A stretch of DNA of 64,000 nucleotides, from the NCBI GenBank assembly GCA_949358305.1, contig OX442322.1:1302001-1366000 (forward strand), given 5' to 3'. Under the pieces are notes generated by a model, which saw only the letters and a program-made list of their open reading frames with translations, was not told the DNA's origin and did not search any database. This document shows positions 44,801 to 54,800 of the stretch, piece after piece (within the stretch, counting starts at the first letter, position 1; every line of letters begins with the position of its first letter). Made by a program: the position numbers and the translations under genes. This DNA is from Strigamia acuminata. Taxonomy: Eukaryota > Arthropoda > Chilopoda > Geophilomorpha > Linotaeniidae.

Positions 44801-46244
44801 GTCTGGACACAGTGGTATTACTCGAACGATGTATCGAGCTAGAAGAATCTACGCATGGCCGACGATGAAACGAGATATTACTCGCTTTATCAAACATTGT
44901 CAACGCTGCCAGGCTTGCAAGCCAAGGCAAAAATTAGAAATTGAAGCAGCTCAAATGGGTCCATATGCTCCCTTTGATTGCTTGAGTGCTGATCTCATGG
45001 GGCCAAAACCAAAAACTCCACGAGGTAACACTCACATACTCGTTATAATCGATGTCGCTACAAAATGGCCAGAGATGCGGCCAATGTCGAAACCAACTTC
45101 GGCTAAAATAGCTGATTGTATTTATAATTTATCACTGCAATTTGGCTTTCCACGCAAAATACTGTCTGATAATGGCTCGCAATTTAGATCGCAAGTATAC
45201 CAGAAGTTTTGCGAGAAATTCAAAATGTTACCGGCTTATACTTCGCCGTACCATCCTCAGGCGAATCCTGTTGAAAGAACCAACAGAGATATTAAATATT
45301 TGATTGCTTTATACACTGATGTTCACACCCGTTGGGATGAATATTTACGAGAATTTGCCTTTAGTCTGCGAACTACGGTCGCAGCCGGAAGAGAATTCTC
45401 ACCGGCTTATTTAAATTTCGGCAGAGAATTGAGAGTGCCGTGGGATCCGCGCTTGCCAGATGAAGTTCTTGTCGTGGACCCAAAAAATCCTCATATTTAC
45501 ATTCATCAACTGGAGAAAGTGCTCGCAAGCACATATCAACACATGATGTCACATGTATTTGATCTACACAAAAGAGTACAAGATCACCAATCAGAAAAGA
45601 AGTTCGATAATTTCAAAGTAAACGACTTAGTCTGGAAAAATGCACACGTATTATCCAGCGCCGTTAAAGGAATTTCAGCAGGGATCGCTGATCGCCGAAC
45701 CGGACCTTTTGCCATTATTCGTGCACATCAAGGCAATGCCTTTGAATTAAAGCGCTTGGAAGATAATGCAAAATTCCCGTCTATCCACGCATCCGAACTT
45801 ACACCATATTTCCCTCAATTTACTCAGGAAATTTGGCGGAGGGGAGAGGTGGTGGGACAACCCACTGAAAATAAAATTAATACATTAGTTGAAGACGAAG
45901 TAAAAACTTTACCGTCGCTGCCAAATTCCGATGACGAAGTTGAACACGTGGCGATTAGTTTTGAGAACATTCAAATAGCCCAGGATGACCTACAAACCAC
46001 GCTGGAACCGGCCACAAAGCCGAAAAAAGCAAAGCGAAGATCCATGCTACACCCAGTAGTACCAAAAAATTCAGATGGTGACAAAAATACTGAAAAAACG
46101 GCTAAAAAATATAACTTGAGAAGCCGGAAATCACCAAAACAGAGAGTAACTAGTCGATTCTGCGCAGAACGCGAACGACAAGACAGTACTCTAGTGAGTG
46201 ATGGAGACATAATGATGTCACATCATTCTAAAAATAGTAATTAA
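41814..46244 (+). CDS. pol: gypsy-3 Pol, intact
   Basis: About 1476 codons read after the -1 shift. In order: an N-terminal linker; aspartic protease LLDSGANRSFM (near 42382); reverse transcriptase with YLDDIITV (near 43420); RNase H from TDASRQGLGAAL (near 43868) to VLADALSRAP; integrase zinc finger HPLSGHSG...CQRCQACK (near 44790-44930); catalytic core with SADLMGPKP, LVIIDVATKWP, LSDNGSQF and the E of NPVERTNRD (44990-45290); and a basic C-terminal tail with YNLRSRKSPKQR. No interruption. The integrase and RT resemble those of gypsy-2 (shared HGHPLSGH and DLMGPKP), so gypsy-2 and gypsy-3 are related lineages. Confidence 0.95.
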   Translation, partial: LVSAGLAANTLKLAPVASETIKEIDVDVCPKMEVTHDYREPLDKNYLDYWDSVDKKHLMVAQFKPCDLRFPKVDIAKLNEVLAEKTADKRYFQYHVRKALQCYPKPSKNWMDKLWEKFRPRSKEVDEIEEMTRAMEKVVLSYNDEMDELPIDYPALEHRIRRVTCNLNMEDFTGIPKIQLQTMKGPITGLLDSGANRSFMAASVMENLKLEKELRYISPGLCIGTAGKDIQPVGTLLLSFRWTHGVLVHPFIVIEHRFPMILLGNDFMKRLSIQPNPKTLSWNFITPLTETLPYIPQSVLDRYKTKIEELPPDNATFVCHEGILAGAATLKMGDDITKMVNDANLTLEQGLSLAEILKRRQRILSRVPGRTHIVQHDIKLTTEKPIRVPFKSYNPQKREIIWQICQDMVDKGIAVPATGDYAMRIVLVVKPGAEPRLCVDYRPLNEHTEYDPPQMPTIEEILREIGSFEWVTTIDLTKGYWQIGLTPSAQPKTAFWSPIGRLMFLVMAFGLKNAPTSFQRLIEKVLDEMYRRQAWAYLDDIITVSKTYEEHLINVDKILGKLEQANLCVNPDKSKFCRKELIFLGYKLGTGGLAVDPKKLDAITKFPTPTNLKELQRFLGMVNFFHRLLKNLSVMAEPLRPLLKKDMDFNWQPSHQESFEKIKKALTDSGTMAMPDLYRPFIIHTDASRQGLGAALMQIQPEKGGQEELPCVYSSRSLQPAEVNYTATELECLAVVWALRKYRPYIEFTKFTVQTDHQALKWLMSLEEPAGRLARWQLELMAYTFEIQYIKGPLNVLADALSRAPVCTPEEDNVDGEDDDLLAYCPSPYRHWKLGGPNQLPTSEVVEDERIINFWSHAYDPPNVESDEKIHLMMTQEFEFPSSNVLVHTFAANVVKKLECEPPTREEIIVGQKQDKECQKIRNFLLNGCYPPELKHAMSKRRFKRKASAYLIEEDLLLKFHPTLTDELGENGRALKVVVPENLVYRVIWTAHGHPLSGHSGITRTMYRARRIYAWPTMKRDITRFIKHCQRCQACKPRQKLEIEAAQMGPYAPFDCLSADLMGPKPKTPRGNTHILVIIDVATKWPEMRPMSKPTSAKIADCIYNLSLQFGFPRKILSDNGSQFRSQVYQKFCEKFKMLPAYTSPYHPQANPVERTNRDIKYLIALYTDVHTRWDEYLREFAFSLRTTVAAGREFSPAYLNFGRELRVPWDPRLPDEVLVVDPKNPHIYIHQLEKVLASTYQHMMSHVFDLHKRVQDHQSEKKFDNFKVNDLVWKNAHVLSSAVKGISAGIADRRTGPFAIIRAHQGNAFELKRLEDNAKFPSIHASELTPYFPQFTQEIWRRGEVVGQPTENKINTLVEDEVKTLPSLPNSDDEVEHVAISFENIQIAQDDLQTTLEPATKPKKAKRRSMLHPVVPKNSDGDKNTEKTAKKYNLRSRKSPKQRVTSRFCAERERQDSTLVSDGDIMMSHHSKNSN

Positions 46245-46412
46245 AATGACGTAGTTCATACGGCGACCAATCAGCATCAAGTTGGGGGACTTTGCAAAAA
46301 TCTGTTACTTTCCAAAGTGAAACCACTCCGACAACACACTGATTGGGACGATCCGCCGATTAACGAAGGAAAAGAATAGATTCAACTTCGTAAGTGAAAC
46401 AGTTAGTTTGAA

Positions 46413-46727
46413 ATGATTAGATTTGTCATGAAAAACAAACGGCCCATTCACAGAATCATGGCCGAAGGTGGCGAAGGACCGCCCAACCTTGATTCGGACT
46501 CGGAGCCCGAAAGAAATCTCATGATGAATCCACCCGATGAAATGTTAAATGAAGAGTTCGATCTGCAAAATCAGGTGAATATCGCCATTGAAAAAATTAA
46601 AAAAGCCGTTGAAATGTTGAAATCGGCTGACAAACGAATTTATAATCAAGCCCGACGGACGCTCGAAAAATACCGAAAGTTCGTAAAAACTGAGTCAGAT
46701 CGTATTGAAAGTATGTTAAACGAATAG
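46413..46727 (+). CDS. gypsy-3 small ORF, coiled-coil protein of 104 residues
   Basis: Small intact ORF 168 bp after pol. If the second in-frame Met (MAEGGEG) is used, the protein has 89 residues. It begins with an acidic Asp/Ser/Glu stretch and then a single amphipathic Lys/Glu/Ala helix (residues 50-104) able to form a coiled coil. No family recognised. It may be a separate accessory protein or an exon joined to the larger ORF downstream. Confidence 0.5.
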   Translation: MIRFVMKNKRPIHRIMAEGGEGPPNLDSDSEPERNLMMNPPDEMLNEEFDLQNQVNIAIEKIKKAVEMLKSADKRIYNQARRTLEKYRKFVKTESDRIESMLNE

Positions 46728-47050
46728 CTCGTTGAATTTCACGTAGTTACGTTCCACTTTTCTATCACGAAAGTTGGCTAAAAAAGGCCGAAAAAATTCA
46801 AGAAAAACTTTGTCAGTTCAAAAAATCACTTAACAAATTTTAAATGGCGCCATTTTTTATGATCATGTGACTTCGCCCGACGGCTAGTAAGCGTTGTGAG
46901 GGAGTTGCCATGACGACGGCGCTCAATTGCCTTTTGCTAGAAAATATTTAAACCAAATAATATTTACCAGTTAATAATTAAAACTTTCAAACGTTCCTGT
47001 AGATTTTAAACGCAATCAATCAACCGTACGAATTACCAGATTACGTACCC
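46728..47050 (+). other. gypsy-3 spacer between accessory ORFs
   Basis: 323 bp with no ORF and several stops in each frame. The AT-rich part before ATG 47051 has no clear acceptor site. Confidence 0.5.
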
Positions 47051-49684
47051 ATGGTAACAGGAATTTTTAGAGGCGAATTATCCGCCGAAGTCCGACGTTT
47101 ACGACAACTTGGTCAGACGTGGGAAGATGTGAGACAAGAGTTCTCAAATGCCATCGCCGCACATTGGGGCTGTAGATGCCGAATTTGTGGACGGCTAATG
47201 GTAGCCGACCCCGTTTCCTGGAACCTAAGGATCGATCCGCCATCACCGTTGAGATCCAGATTGCTTTTTGGCTGGCTCTTTCCCACGGAGGAGGAAGACA
47301 CGGACTTCTACGGGTTTTTCCGAATCCCACACGCCAAAAGGAACGATTATTTGGATGCCATTTGGGAGAAACTCAAGGCCCGGAAGGATGAAGTTATGCG
47401 AAAGCTACAAGAAGAGCAGGCCTGGTGGGCCGATCGACATAAACATTACGATTTGGCAGATCTCGCCAGTTCCCAATATGAGATGCATATTCTGGGAATG
47501 GCCGGACATTTCGGCCACGCTCGTGCCCGATTCCGAGACTGGGAACGTCAAAGAGACGCATATCACGACCAAGGACGCAATGATAAGCGAGAGCGATCGA
47601 GTTCAGTTGCATCAAACGAACCACGTGCCAAGATGACCTGTGGCAATCACCACAATACGGCTTCAAAAGCCGTTGATAATGTTTCGGAAGCCAGAGTCTC
47701 ACGATGGGACGCGGCTTGCCGATACCCTGGAGGAGTGGATCCATACGTCGCTCGCCCAGGAACCAGACCAGAATTGCTTCGTGCCAACGGCCGACTCAAG
47801 CATCGTGCAGGCCGACAAAACCGCGAAAAGTTAGAGCGCGAACGTTTGGCCCTGATGCCACCACCGCCCAAGGACGACGAAGTACCTGGCAGATGGGATC
47901 GCGAAGTCGAAGAGCATTCCATGCAAGTCACCCTTCGCAAGAAAGCAGCGTTGAAACAACAGCAAGCCGATTGGGATGCCTGTTTCCAATCGCCTGATGC
48001 AGAAGAACCAACGATAGGATCTAATGAGACTTTGATGTTAAATACACCAACGTCAGTGTCCGCCTTGGAGGGAGGAAGTTCCGCAGAAGTCCACATCGTA
48101 GACCGAAGCTACAGAATTTCACCCCCCGCGATGGCCGACAACACGGCCTGTGAATGGAAGAGTCTTCCAAACGCACAAAATTCGAATGACCAGGCGAACC
48201 ACCGGCCAATCGAAGGGCCGATTCCTGTAGAGTGTAGAGAGTACACGGATTCGATAAATCCGGACCCAAGTCTCCCAGAGCCTCGATTGCCCACGAGAAA
48301 ATTCGGAATGGTATCCCAAGTTCTGAAAAAGGGATTCGATCAGCATTACGACGCCATGTGGCAGGGGTTCTGCGAAGCGCCGTTAGAGACTCAGGAGATT
48401 GAGTTGTCTGATATGGATTTATACCAAATAGCTCAAGTCACCGAGAGTTTGAAAGGTAGTCGTCGTGTCGCCGGCTTACTAAACCGAATGGAGCCGACGG
48501 GACCCGACGACCCACGTTTGAACGAGTTACAGCGACAGCTTGTGCCGAGTTATCGGAGAATTTTGTTTCCCGGGGTGTTCGACAGCCCAAGGCCAGGCTT
48601 CGCTGCCACCACGTGCCTAAGAACGGCCGCCATGGCCGTTAAACCAGAATTTCTAGATTGTTGGCGGTCCATCCAATTGGATCCGCCCACCATGTGCAGC
48701 GAATTGATGCGCCAAGTCGCCGTCATTGGGGAAAATCCGGCCGCATCGGCCATTCGTCTCCGACGCGAGTGGGACATGCGCAAGATCACGTTCCAGCAAG
48801 AGCTGAAAACAATTCGACCGGCAGGAATGCCGCCGAGGGATCAGACGCCTAGAAGGAAGACGCCAGAAGCCACTTACACGCCAACTGCTGCCGCAATCGA
48901 AAGCCGAGCTGTTGCCCAAACCACGACTGAACCGTCCAATGGTCATGTCCCTATGGAGATAGAAAATTTCGACGACCCGAGACCTGGACCGAGTCGAGGT
49001 CGAGCTACGACCTCAAGTTCAACCACGTTTTTCACGCACGTCGAAAACACCGATTCAGGGGCGCGACCCAAAACGCGACCGAAACCGCGCGGAGCTTTGA
49101 CCCTCCGGCCAGGGGGCCGATCTTGTTACGTAAAACGTCCAGACGAGTCAGCTGCGGCGCCCAACCCGCCAACACCACCAAGGAGCGTTCATTCGCCTAT
49201 CCGAGCACCCACACCATCGCCCGGAAAAGACGATCCGAAGATGCAGATTCAATCGGCGGCCGGAGCTGCCGAAACCAAGAAGCAAGAAAGCAGCCCAATC
49301 TACATTAAGCTGCGAAGAACTTACCCAAGACTCGAGATGCATCCGCATACGAGGATTTTGCTCAAACACAATGTGGAACTTTGCCACCACGTTTTCAACT
49401 GGCTTGAGCGGAAGATACGAAAGAAGAGGCCGTGGATGTTGCATCAACGGCTGATCCGAGCTCGCCGACGCCCGTCCAACCCGCAAGAATTTTACGAAAT
49501 GGCGTTTGGAGATGACGCCTTATCCCGACTTATCCGAAGTGTGTGGATACACGTTAACCCCGGCCTTTCATCAGGGCCGAATACGGGACAACCGTTCATC
49601 AATGTTAACAAGAGCGGAAATCCGTTGTCCGACGAGACGGACATGATGTCAATAGACTTACCTTCACCGAAAACACCCGAGTAG
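47051..49684 (+). CDS. gypsy-3 large accessory ORF, 877 residues, unknown function
   Basis: Intact 877-codon ORF between pol and the 3' LTR. The N-terminus has a Cys cluster CRCRICG (near 47150-47180) that may bind zinc and a Trp-rich segment. The middle is Arg/Glu-rich, followed by a more globular part around residues 420-600 (FDQHYDAMWQGF, RRILFPGVFDSPRPGF). The next section is Pro/Thr/Arg-rich and disordered. The C-terminus (residues 760-860) is again compact with HVFNWLERKIRKKRPWML. No signal peptide, membrane segment or envelope motif is seen. Its position equals that of the gypsy-1 protease ORF and the gypsy-2 zinc ORF. No family recognised. Confidence 0.75.
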   Translation: MVTGIFRGELSAEVRRLRQLGQTWEDVRQEFSNAIAAHWGCRCRICGRLMVADPVSWNLRIDPPSPLRSRLLFGWLFPTEEEDTDFYGFFRIPHAKRNDYLDAIWEKLKARKDEVMRKLQEEQAWWADRHKHYDLADLASSQYEMHILGMAGHFGHARARFRDWERQRDAYHDQGRNDKRERSSSVASNEPRAKMTCGNHHNTASKAVDNVSEARVSRWDAACRYPGGVDPYVARPGTRPELLRANGRLKHRAGRQNREKLERERLALMPPPPKDDEVPGRWDREVEEHSMQVTLRKKAALKQQQADWDACFQSPDAEEPTIGSNETLMLNTPTSVSALEGGSSAEVHIVDRSYRISPPAMADNTACEWKSLPNAQNSNDQANHRPIEGPIPVECREYTDSINPDPSLPEPRLPTRKFGMVSQVLKKGFDQHYDAMWQGFCEAPLETQEIELSDMDLYQIAQVTESLKGSRRVAGLLNRMEPTGPDDPRLNELQRQLVPSYRRILFPGVFDSPRPGFAATTCLRTAAMAVKPEFLDCWRSIQLDPPTMCSELMRQVAVIGENPAASAIRLRREWDMRKITFQQELKTIRPAGMPPRDQTPRRKTPEATYTPTAAAIESRAVAQTTTEPSNGHVPMEIENFDDPRPGPSRGRATTSSSTTFFTHVENTDSGARPKTRPKPRGALTLRPGGRSCYVKRPDESAAAPNPPTPPRSVHSPIRAPTPSPGKDDPKMQIQSAAGAAETKKQESSPIYIKLRRTYPRLEMHPHTRILLKHNVELCHHVFNWLERKIRKKRPWMLHQRLIRARRRPSNPQEFYEMAFGDDALSRLIRSVWIHVNPGLSSGPNTGQPFINVNKSGNPLSDETDMMSIDLPSPKTPE

Positions 49685-49939
49685 GCCGATTGCGGCCAGA
49701 AAACAGCAACAAATCTGGTTGTTTCCGAAAATAAGTATTTTCGGGGAACGTTTATTTTCATGTACATTCCTTTCGTTTAATTATTTAATCACCAATGTTT
49801 TCTTTTAATGCATGTATCTATTATTATATAACGAATATTAAAAAATATCTATGTCAAATTTGAAAAAAGAAAATTACCTGGTCTTGTTGTAATTAACTAA
49901 GAAACAAACAAAAAATTGTAAAAGTTAATTGGGGGGAAG
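49685..49939 (+). other. gypsy-3 3' non-coding region and polypurine tract
   Basis: 255 bp, AT-rich, ending in GGGGGGAAG (49931-49939) directly before the LTR. Confidence 0.8.
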
Positions 49940-51118
49940 TGTTACGATCTCAAATGTTCACTTCATTTGTGGAGAAGTTTTTCTACCACGTTTTTTAATT
50001 ATTATTTATATTTTAACCATAATCATTAGAATTGTGTTTTTTGCCGTGCACCTGTTGCGCTTTTGGGCAATGGGCCCAGAAGCTGTAACGGCTGCCCTGG
50101 CATTTTGAGCCCTGGATTGGGGCGTTGCTAAGTCAATCCCCAAATTTTGCACCGTTGCTAGGGCTGAAGCGTGCCTTGGCACACGCCACGCCTGCGCACT
50201 GGCCGTTTTCCGGCCATATTCCGAGTAATAATTCGAATTATTACTCACTCTTTGCATCACACTCATACCGTTCACACCGACACAGCTTTGTTCAACCCAA
50301 AAACACTGTTTTGTCCGTGACTCGTGAGTTTTGCCAAAGTTTCAACCCGATTTGTTTGGACCAACGTTCAAACGAATCACTTTCCGAGCCGCGAAGACGA
50401 CGCACGACGGCCCAAACCACCGTCGTTCCCGCCGCCGCCCGAAGACCAACGCGCCCACGCCGTTGAAGATCGACGCCAGCCAGCCGCCGAGGATTGCAGA
50501 GCCATCGTCGCCGCTCCTCGACCTGTTGACGACGATTCCGATTCAGATTGTAGCGGATCTCCAGTCAGGTTTTAACGATCGGCGGTACCCGCCGTTTGAC
50601 TACTTGTCTCCAACGGAAATCTCCCGTTGCAATCTAGGGTTTAACCCAAGATTTCCCGTCTTGTCAGGCTTAACAGCCGACACTCTTTGTGAAGTCTTTC
50701 GGCTTCACGCTTCCTTTCTCACTTCGCAGAATTTGCGCGGCGACGTGTCGCCATTTCTGCACTGCTTTTTCTCGCCCGAAGGAGTCCCGCGCTGCTTCGA
50801 GCACGTCGCCTTCTACGCCGACGATCTTATCCTCATAGAACCCATTTTATTAACATTCACTTCAATTGAACCTGTAATTAACGCTCAATAAATTGATTAA
50901 CTGTTTGATTTAAAATAACTAAACTAGCCTTTATTCGAGATCAAATCCCTAGACACCGACTTAACGGCTAACCCACCCGATAGAAGACCTATAAACGGCA
51001 TTCAACTGCTTCCACAGGTGAACGCCGGGATCTCTTGCAATTGGAAAAATCCCATAGTGACTAAATATAAATTTAGTGTTGTTGTGAAAAGTCAATTGGA
51101 ACCATCAGGAACGCAACA
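49940..51118 (+). repeat. gypsy-3 3' LTR
   Basis: 1179 bp, one difference from the 5' LTR by eye. It is followed by AGGT (51119-51122). Confidence 0.96.
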
Positions 51119-51393
51119 AGGTTTAATCACACCTCGTAAGTCTCGTACCTTCGTAATTACGCGAGATTATCACTTTTCAAAGTAATTCTCTGTATTTTGG
51201 TTAAAATACATGTAAATACAACCAAAAAATTAAAATATTCTATCGAATATTTAAGTCTTCGCAACAAATTCATATTTTTAATATAAATTTCAATAAATAT
51301 CGTAATATCTTGTCCCCCGGTGTTGAGATTATAAATCACTACACCTGTCAGACATGTAAATAATTACAGTCTTCAAGTTTTGAATAAAACTTA

Positions 51394-51825
51394 TCAATTC
51401 CAACAAAACTTTGAGGCTTTTCCTCGTTGTTGGTATGGTTTTTTAAATACTGCAGTGATGTTTTGCACGAAATTTTCATCTGCATATTTAGGATTTGGTT
51501 TTCGTTCTCGTCGTGAACGAGTGCTAGTTCGCGGAACTATCGGTTGGGGTTTGCGGGGTTTTCGAGGCGGTTTCTTTGGAATTTCGCCTCTTTTTAACGC
51601 CGCTTTCTTTTCTATAGCCGTTAATCGTTGTCTATGTCTATGTTTAGACTTAATGGGCGCAGAATTGTCAATTTGCACCGAAGTTGAGTCGGATAATTCC
51701 ATTGGAATTTCTGAAGAAGTTTCCGGGATTAATTCCATTTCTTCAGCATCCGGAAGTTGATTACTTTCGTCCATCCATCTAGGATTTTCTTGAGGCGAGT
51801 AAGAGGCGGACTTTTGTCCTACTTT
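51394..51825 (-). other. gypsy-2 Pol tail region, in frame after a UGA
   Basis: Directly after the pol stop TGA (51826-51828) the same frame stays open on the minus strand to 51394. From ATG 51774 it encodes 126 residues that are acidic, then basic and Pro/Arg-rich (RTSTRSRRERKPNPKY). This resembles the basic tail that ends gypsy-3 Pol, so it is probably a C-terminal extension of Pol reached by read-through, or the Pol end before a nonsense mutation. A separate small protein is a third option. Confidence 0.5.
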
Positions 51826-54800
51826 TCAAGTCTCAATCGGGTACGACGGAGTATAGGGATACAACGCTTTAATATTCACTGATTTTTCAATCGAACCATC
51901 AGCTAATTTGCGTAATTTATACGCTCCGCCAGGAAGTACTTTAGTAATTTCCCACGGACCATCTCTCTTCTCGGCAAATCCAGCGGAGATATTTTTATCT
52001 GCGCACGAGAGAATGTGAGTTTGTTTCCAAACTAAATCTCCAACTTCGAACTCCGTAATTTTGAATTTTTGTTCGTGTATTTTTCTATGTCGTTCAAAAT
52101 TCAATTGAATTCTGCGATGCATCTCTTGATGCGATCTACGTAATATATCCAATAGTACTCTGACATATTTTTCTGGATTTTCTTTGTCAAATGGATTGGC
52201 ATGTTTAATAATCCTTGGGTCGAAAGGTAATGTTACGATTCGTCCCGTGTTCAGCAACATCGGGCTTGAGCCCGTTGCCGCCGAGACATTATTTCTCATC
52301 GCGAACGCGAATTCGTCTAGATAACGTGGCCATTGCGTGTGTACATCTGTGTACAGGGCCAGCATCGTCTTTATATCTCTATTGGCTCGCTCTGTCGGGT
52401 TCGCCTGGGCATGATACGTGCTTGTATGAGACGGGCGAATGTTGTACATTTCGCAATATTCATTGTAAATATCGGAAACAAATTGTTTTCCGTTATCGCT
52501 CACAATCTTTTTGGGGTGTCCCCATCTGTTTGTAACAGATCTTAATTCTTGAACGCAGTTAGCGCTCGTGGCTTTGGTCAAAGCCTTAATTTCAACGAAC
52601 TTGGTACAATTGTCAATGATGACAAAAATATACTGATTTTGGGACCTTCCCGCGGGTTTCGGGCCCATCAAGTCCATGTTAATACATTCCCAAGGATTGG
52701 TCATGTTGTGTGGTGTGTAAGGAGCTGCGTGCCTTTTCTGTTGAATAGGCTTGTACTGAGCACAGTGCGTACAGCTTTTGACGTAGTTCCTGACACTTCT
52801 ACTCATACCAGGCCAGAAATATATTAAACGCGTTTTCTCAAGCGTCTTACTCATCCCAGCGTGACCGCTTAGGGGGTGGCCATGACAAGCGAAGAGTACT
52901 CGTTTTACGAGTGAACTGGGTACAACGGCTTTAAAGCCGTTTCCCGAATCGTTTAATTCCTCTTCGAACGAAGGGTTAAAATAGATGATCATTTGATCAC
53001 CATCAACTTCTTTTTTGTCCAAACAATAGTTTTTGACTTTGTTTTTCCATTCTTTTATTTCAGATTGTGGTATCCCAACAACCTTGTCATTCAATAAATA
53101 TTCTCGAATGCGTTTGCATTCATTATCTAGTAATTGAGCATTTATTATTTCTCTCCTTGTAGGAGGGACTTCTTTAAGTACTTCAGTCAACGCACTGTAC
53201 AAGGTTTCTTGTACTTCCTCCCCCTCCTTTTCTTCAGAACATTCTTTAGAATTTTCTGAAAAATAGGAACGCACACTAGCCAAATATTCTCGTTTCTCTG
53301 GGGCACGATTTAATGAAACAGAAGGATTTCCGTCCCATTCAGGCCAATATTGTTTAATTTCGACAGGTTCCACATGATCTTGAAGAGGAATGTCTTCCTC
53401 AGTCAGTGGGGCTCTAGAAAGTGCATCTGCAACTTGGTTAGCAGCACCTTTTCGAAAAACAATTTTAAAATTTCCACATTGGATTCTTAAGGCCCATCGG
53501 CCAAATTTCCCAGATGGTTCAGGCGTTCGCATCAACCATTTCAGTGCTTCTGCATCTGACTCTAAAGTGAATGTACCATATTCGAGATATGGTTTAAATC
53601 GATCAATAGCCCACACAACTGCGAGACATTCAAGTTCGGGCGTTGTATAACGCTTCTCCGCTCCACGTAGAACTCTGCTTGCGTAAGCAACGGGTCTGGG
53701 TACAGAAATGTTTTTCTGCTTCTTTTCGTCGAATATATCGACGTCTTGGCAAAGGACAGCTCCTAAGCCTTCATGTGAAGCGTCAGTCATGACGACAAAT
53801 GGCAGAGTCATATCTGGTTTGTGTAGACAATTGTCACCACAAAGTAGCTCTTTAATTTTATTAAAAGCTTCTGTCTGCTCATCTCCCCATTCAAATGGAG
53901 TTTTCTCATTCATCATACGTGTGTATGGTGCGGCAATAGTTCCGTGATTTGGAACAAACTTCCTGAAGAAGTTAGTCATGCCGTGAAAGCGCTGAATGTC
54001 TTTAGCGCACGTGGGAGTGGGGAATTTCATGATTGCCGATATTTTATCGGGATCACCGAAGAGACCTTCGGGTTTAATCCAGTGGCCCAAGAATTTTAAT
54101 TCTGTACGCCCAAAACGAGATTTCGCTTTATTTATTGTCATGTTGGCTTGGTTAAGCCTCTCCAAAACATCTCGAACATGTTTGAGATGATCATCCCAAT
54201 TATCTGAATACACAATTACGTCATCCAAATAAACTAACGCGTAGTCTTGCAAAGCCGAGCCTAAAATGCCTTCCATCAGACGCTGGAAAGTACAAGGCGC
54301 ATTGCAAAGGCCGAACGGCATTCGCACAAATTGATAAGGGCCGTTTGGCGTATAGAACGCCGTTTTTGGACGATCTTCCTTACACATTTCGACTTGGTAG
54401 TAACCTTTAACAAGGTCAATAGACGTAAAATACTTTGCCGGACCAGTATTGTGCAACAAAAGGTCAATACTTGGCATTTGTATTACTTCGACTTCAGTGA
54501 TGGCATTTAGCCACCGATAGTCAATGCACATCCTATACGAGCCGTCAGGTTTCGCAACAATGACGGGATGACTTATGAAGGGCCCTTTGGCCTTTTCAAT
54601 GAGTCCATCCTGTTCCAATTCTGCAGCTAGTTTGGTCATAATGGCTCTCTTGGCCGGGTTATACATTCTGTACTGCATTTTGGGCAATGAATGCCCTTCT
54701 TTAAACTTAATACGATGTTGGGTCACATTAGTGCACCCAACTTGATCACGAAATACATTCGTTATCGATTTAACCACTTCGCGAAGTGCTAGTCGTTGTT

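Larger units (their letters stand above)
37938..51118 (+). mobile_element. gypsy-3: plus-strand Ty3/gypsy element nested in gypsy-2
   Basis: 13181-bp element with 1179-bp LTRs at 37938-39116 and 49940-51118 and 4-bp target duplication AGGT (37934-37937, 51119-51122). LTRs begin TGTTACGATC and end GCAACA. Order: primer site, gag (with one in-frame TGA), pol by -1 frameshift, a 104-residue ORF, an 877-residue ORF, polypurine tract. One LTR difference was seen (TTCCCGCCC versus TTCTCGCCC near 38769 and 50771), so this is the youngest insertion here apart perhaps from the inner copia. Confidence 0.97.

Noticed and set aside
47051-49684. Envelope gene in the gypsy elements
   Set aside because: None of the third ORFs has a signal peptide, fusion peptide, furin-like site with context or membrane anchor.
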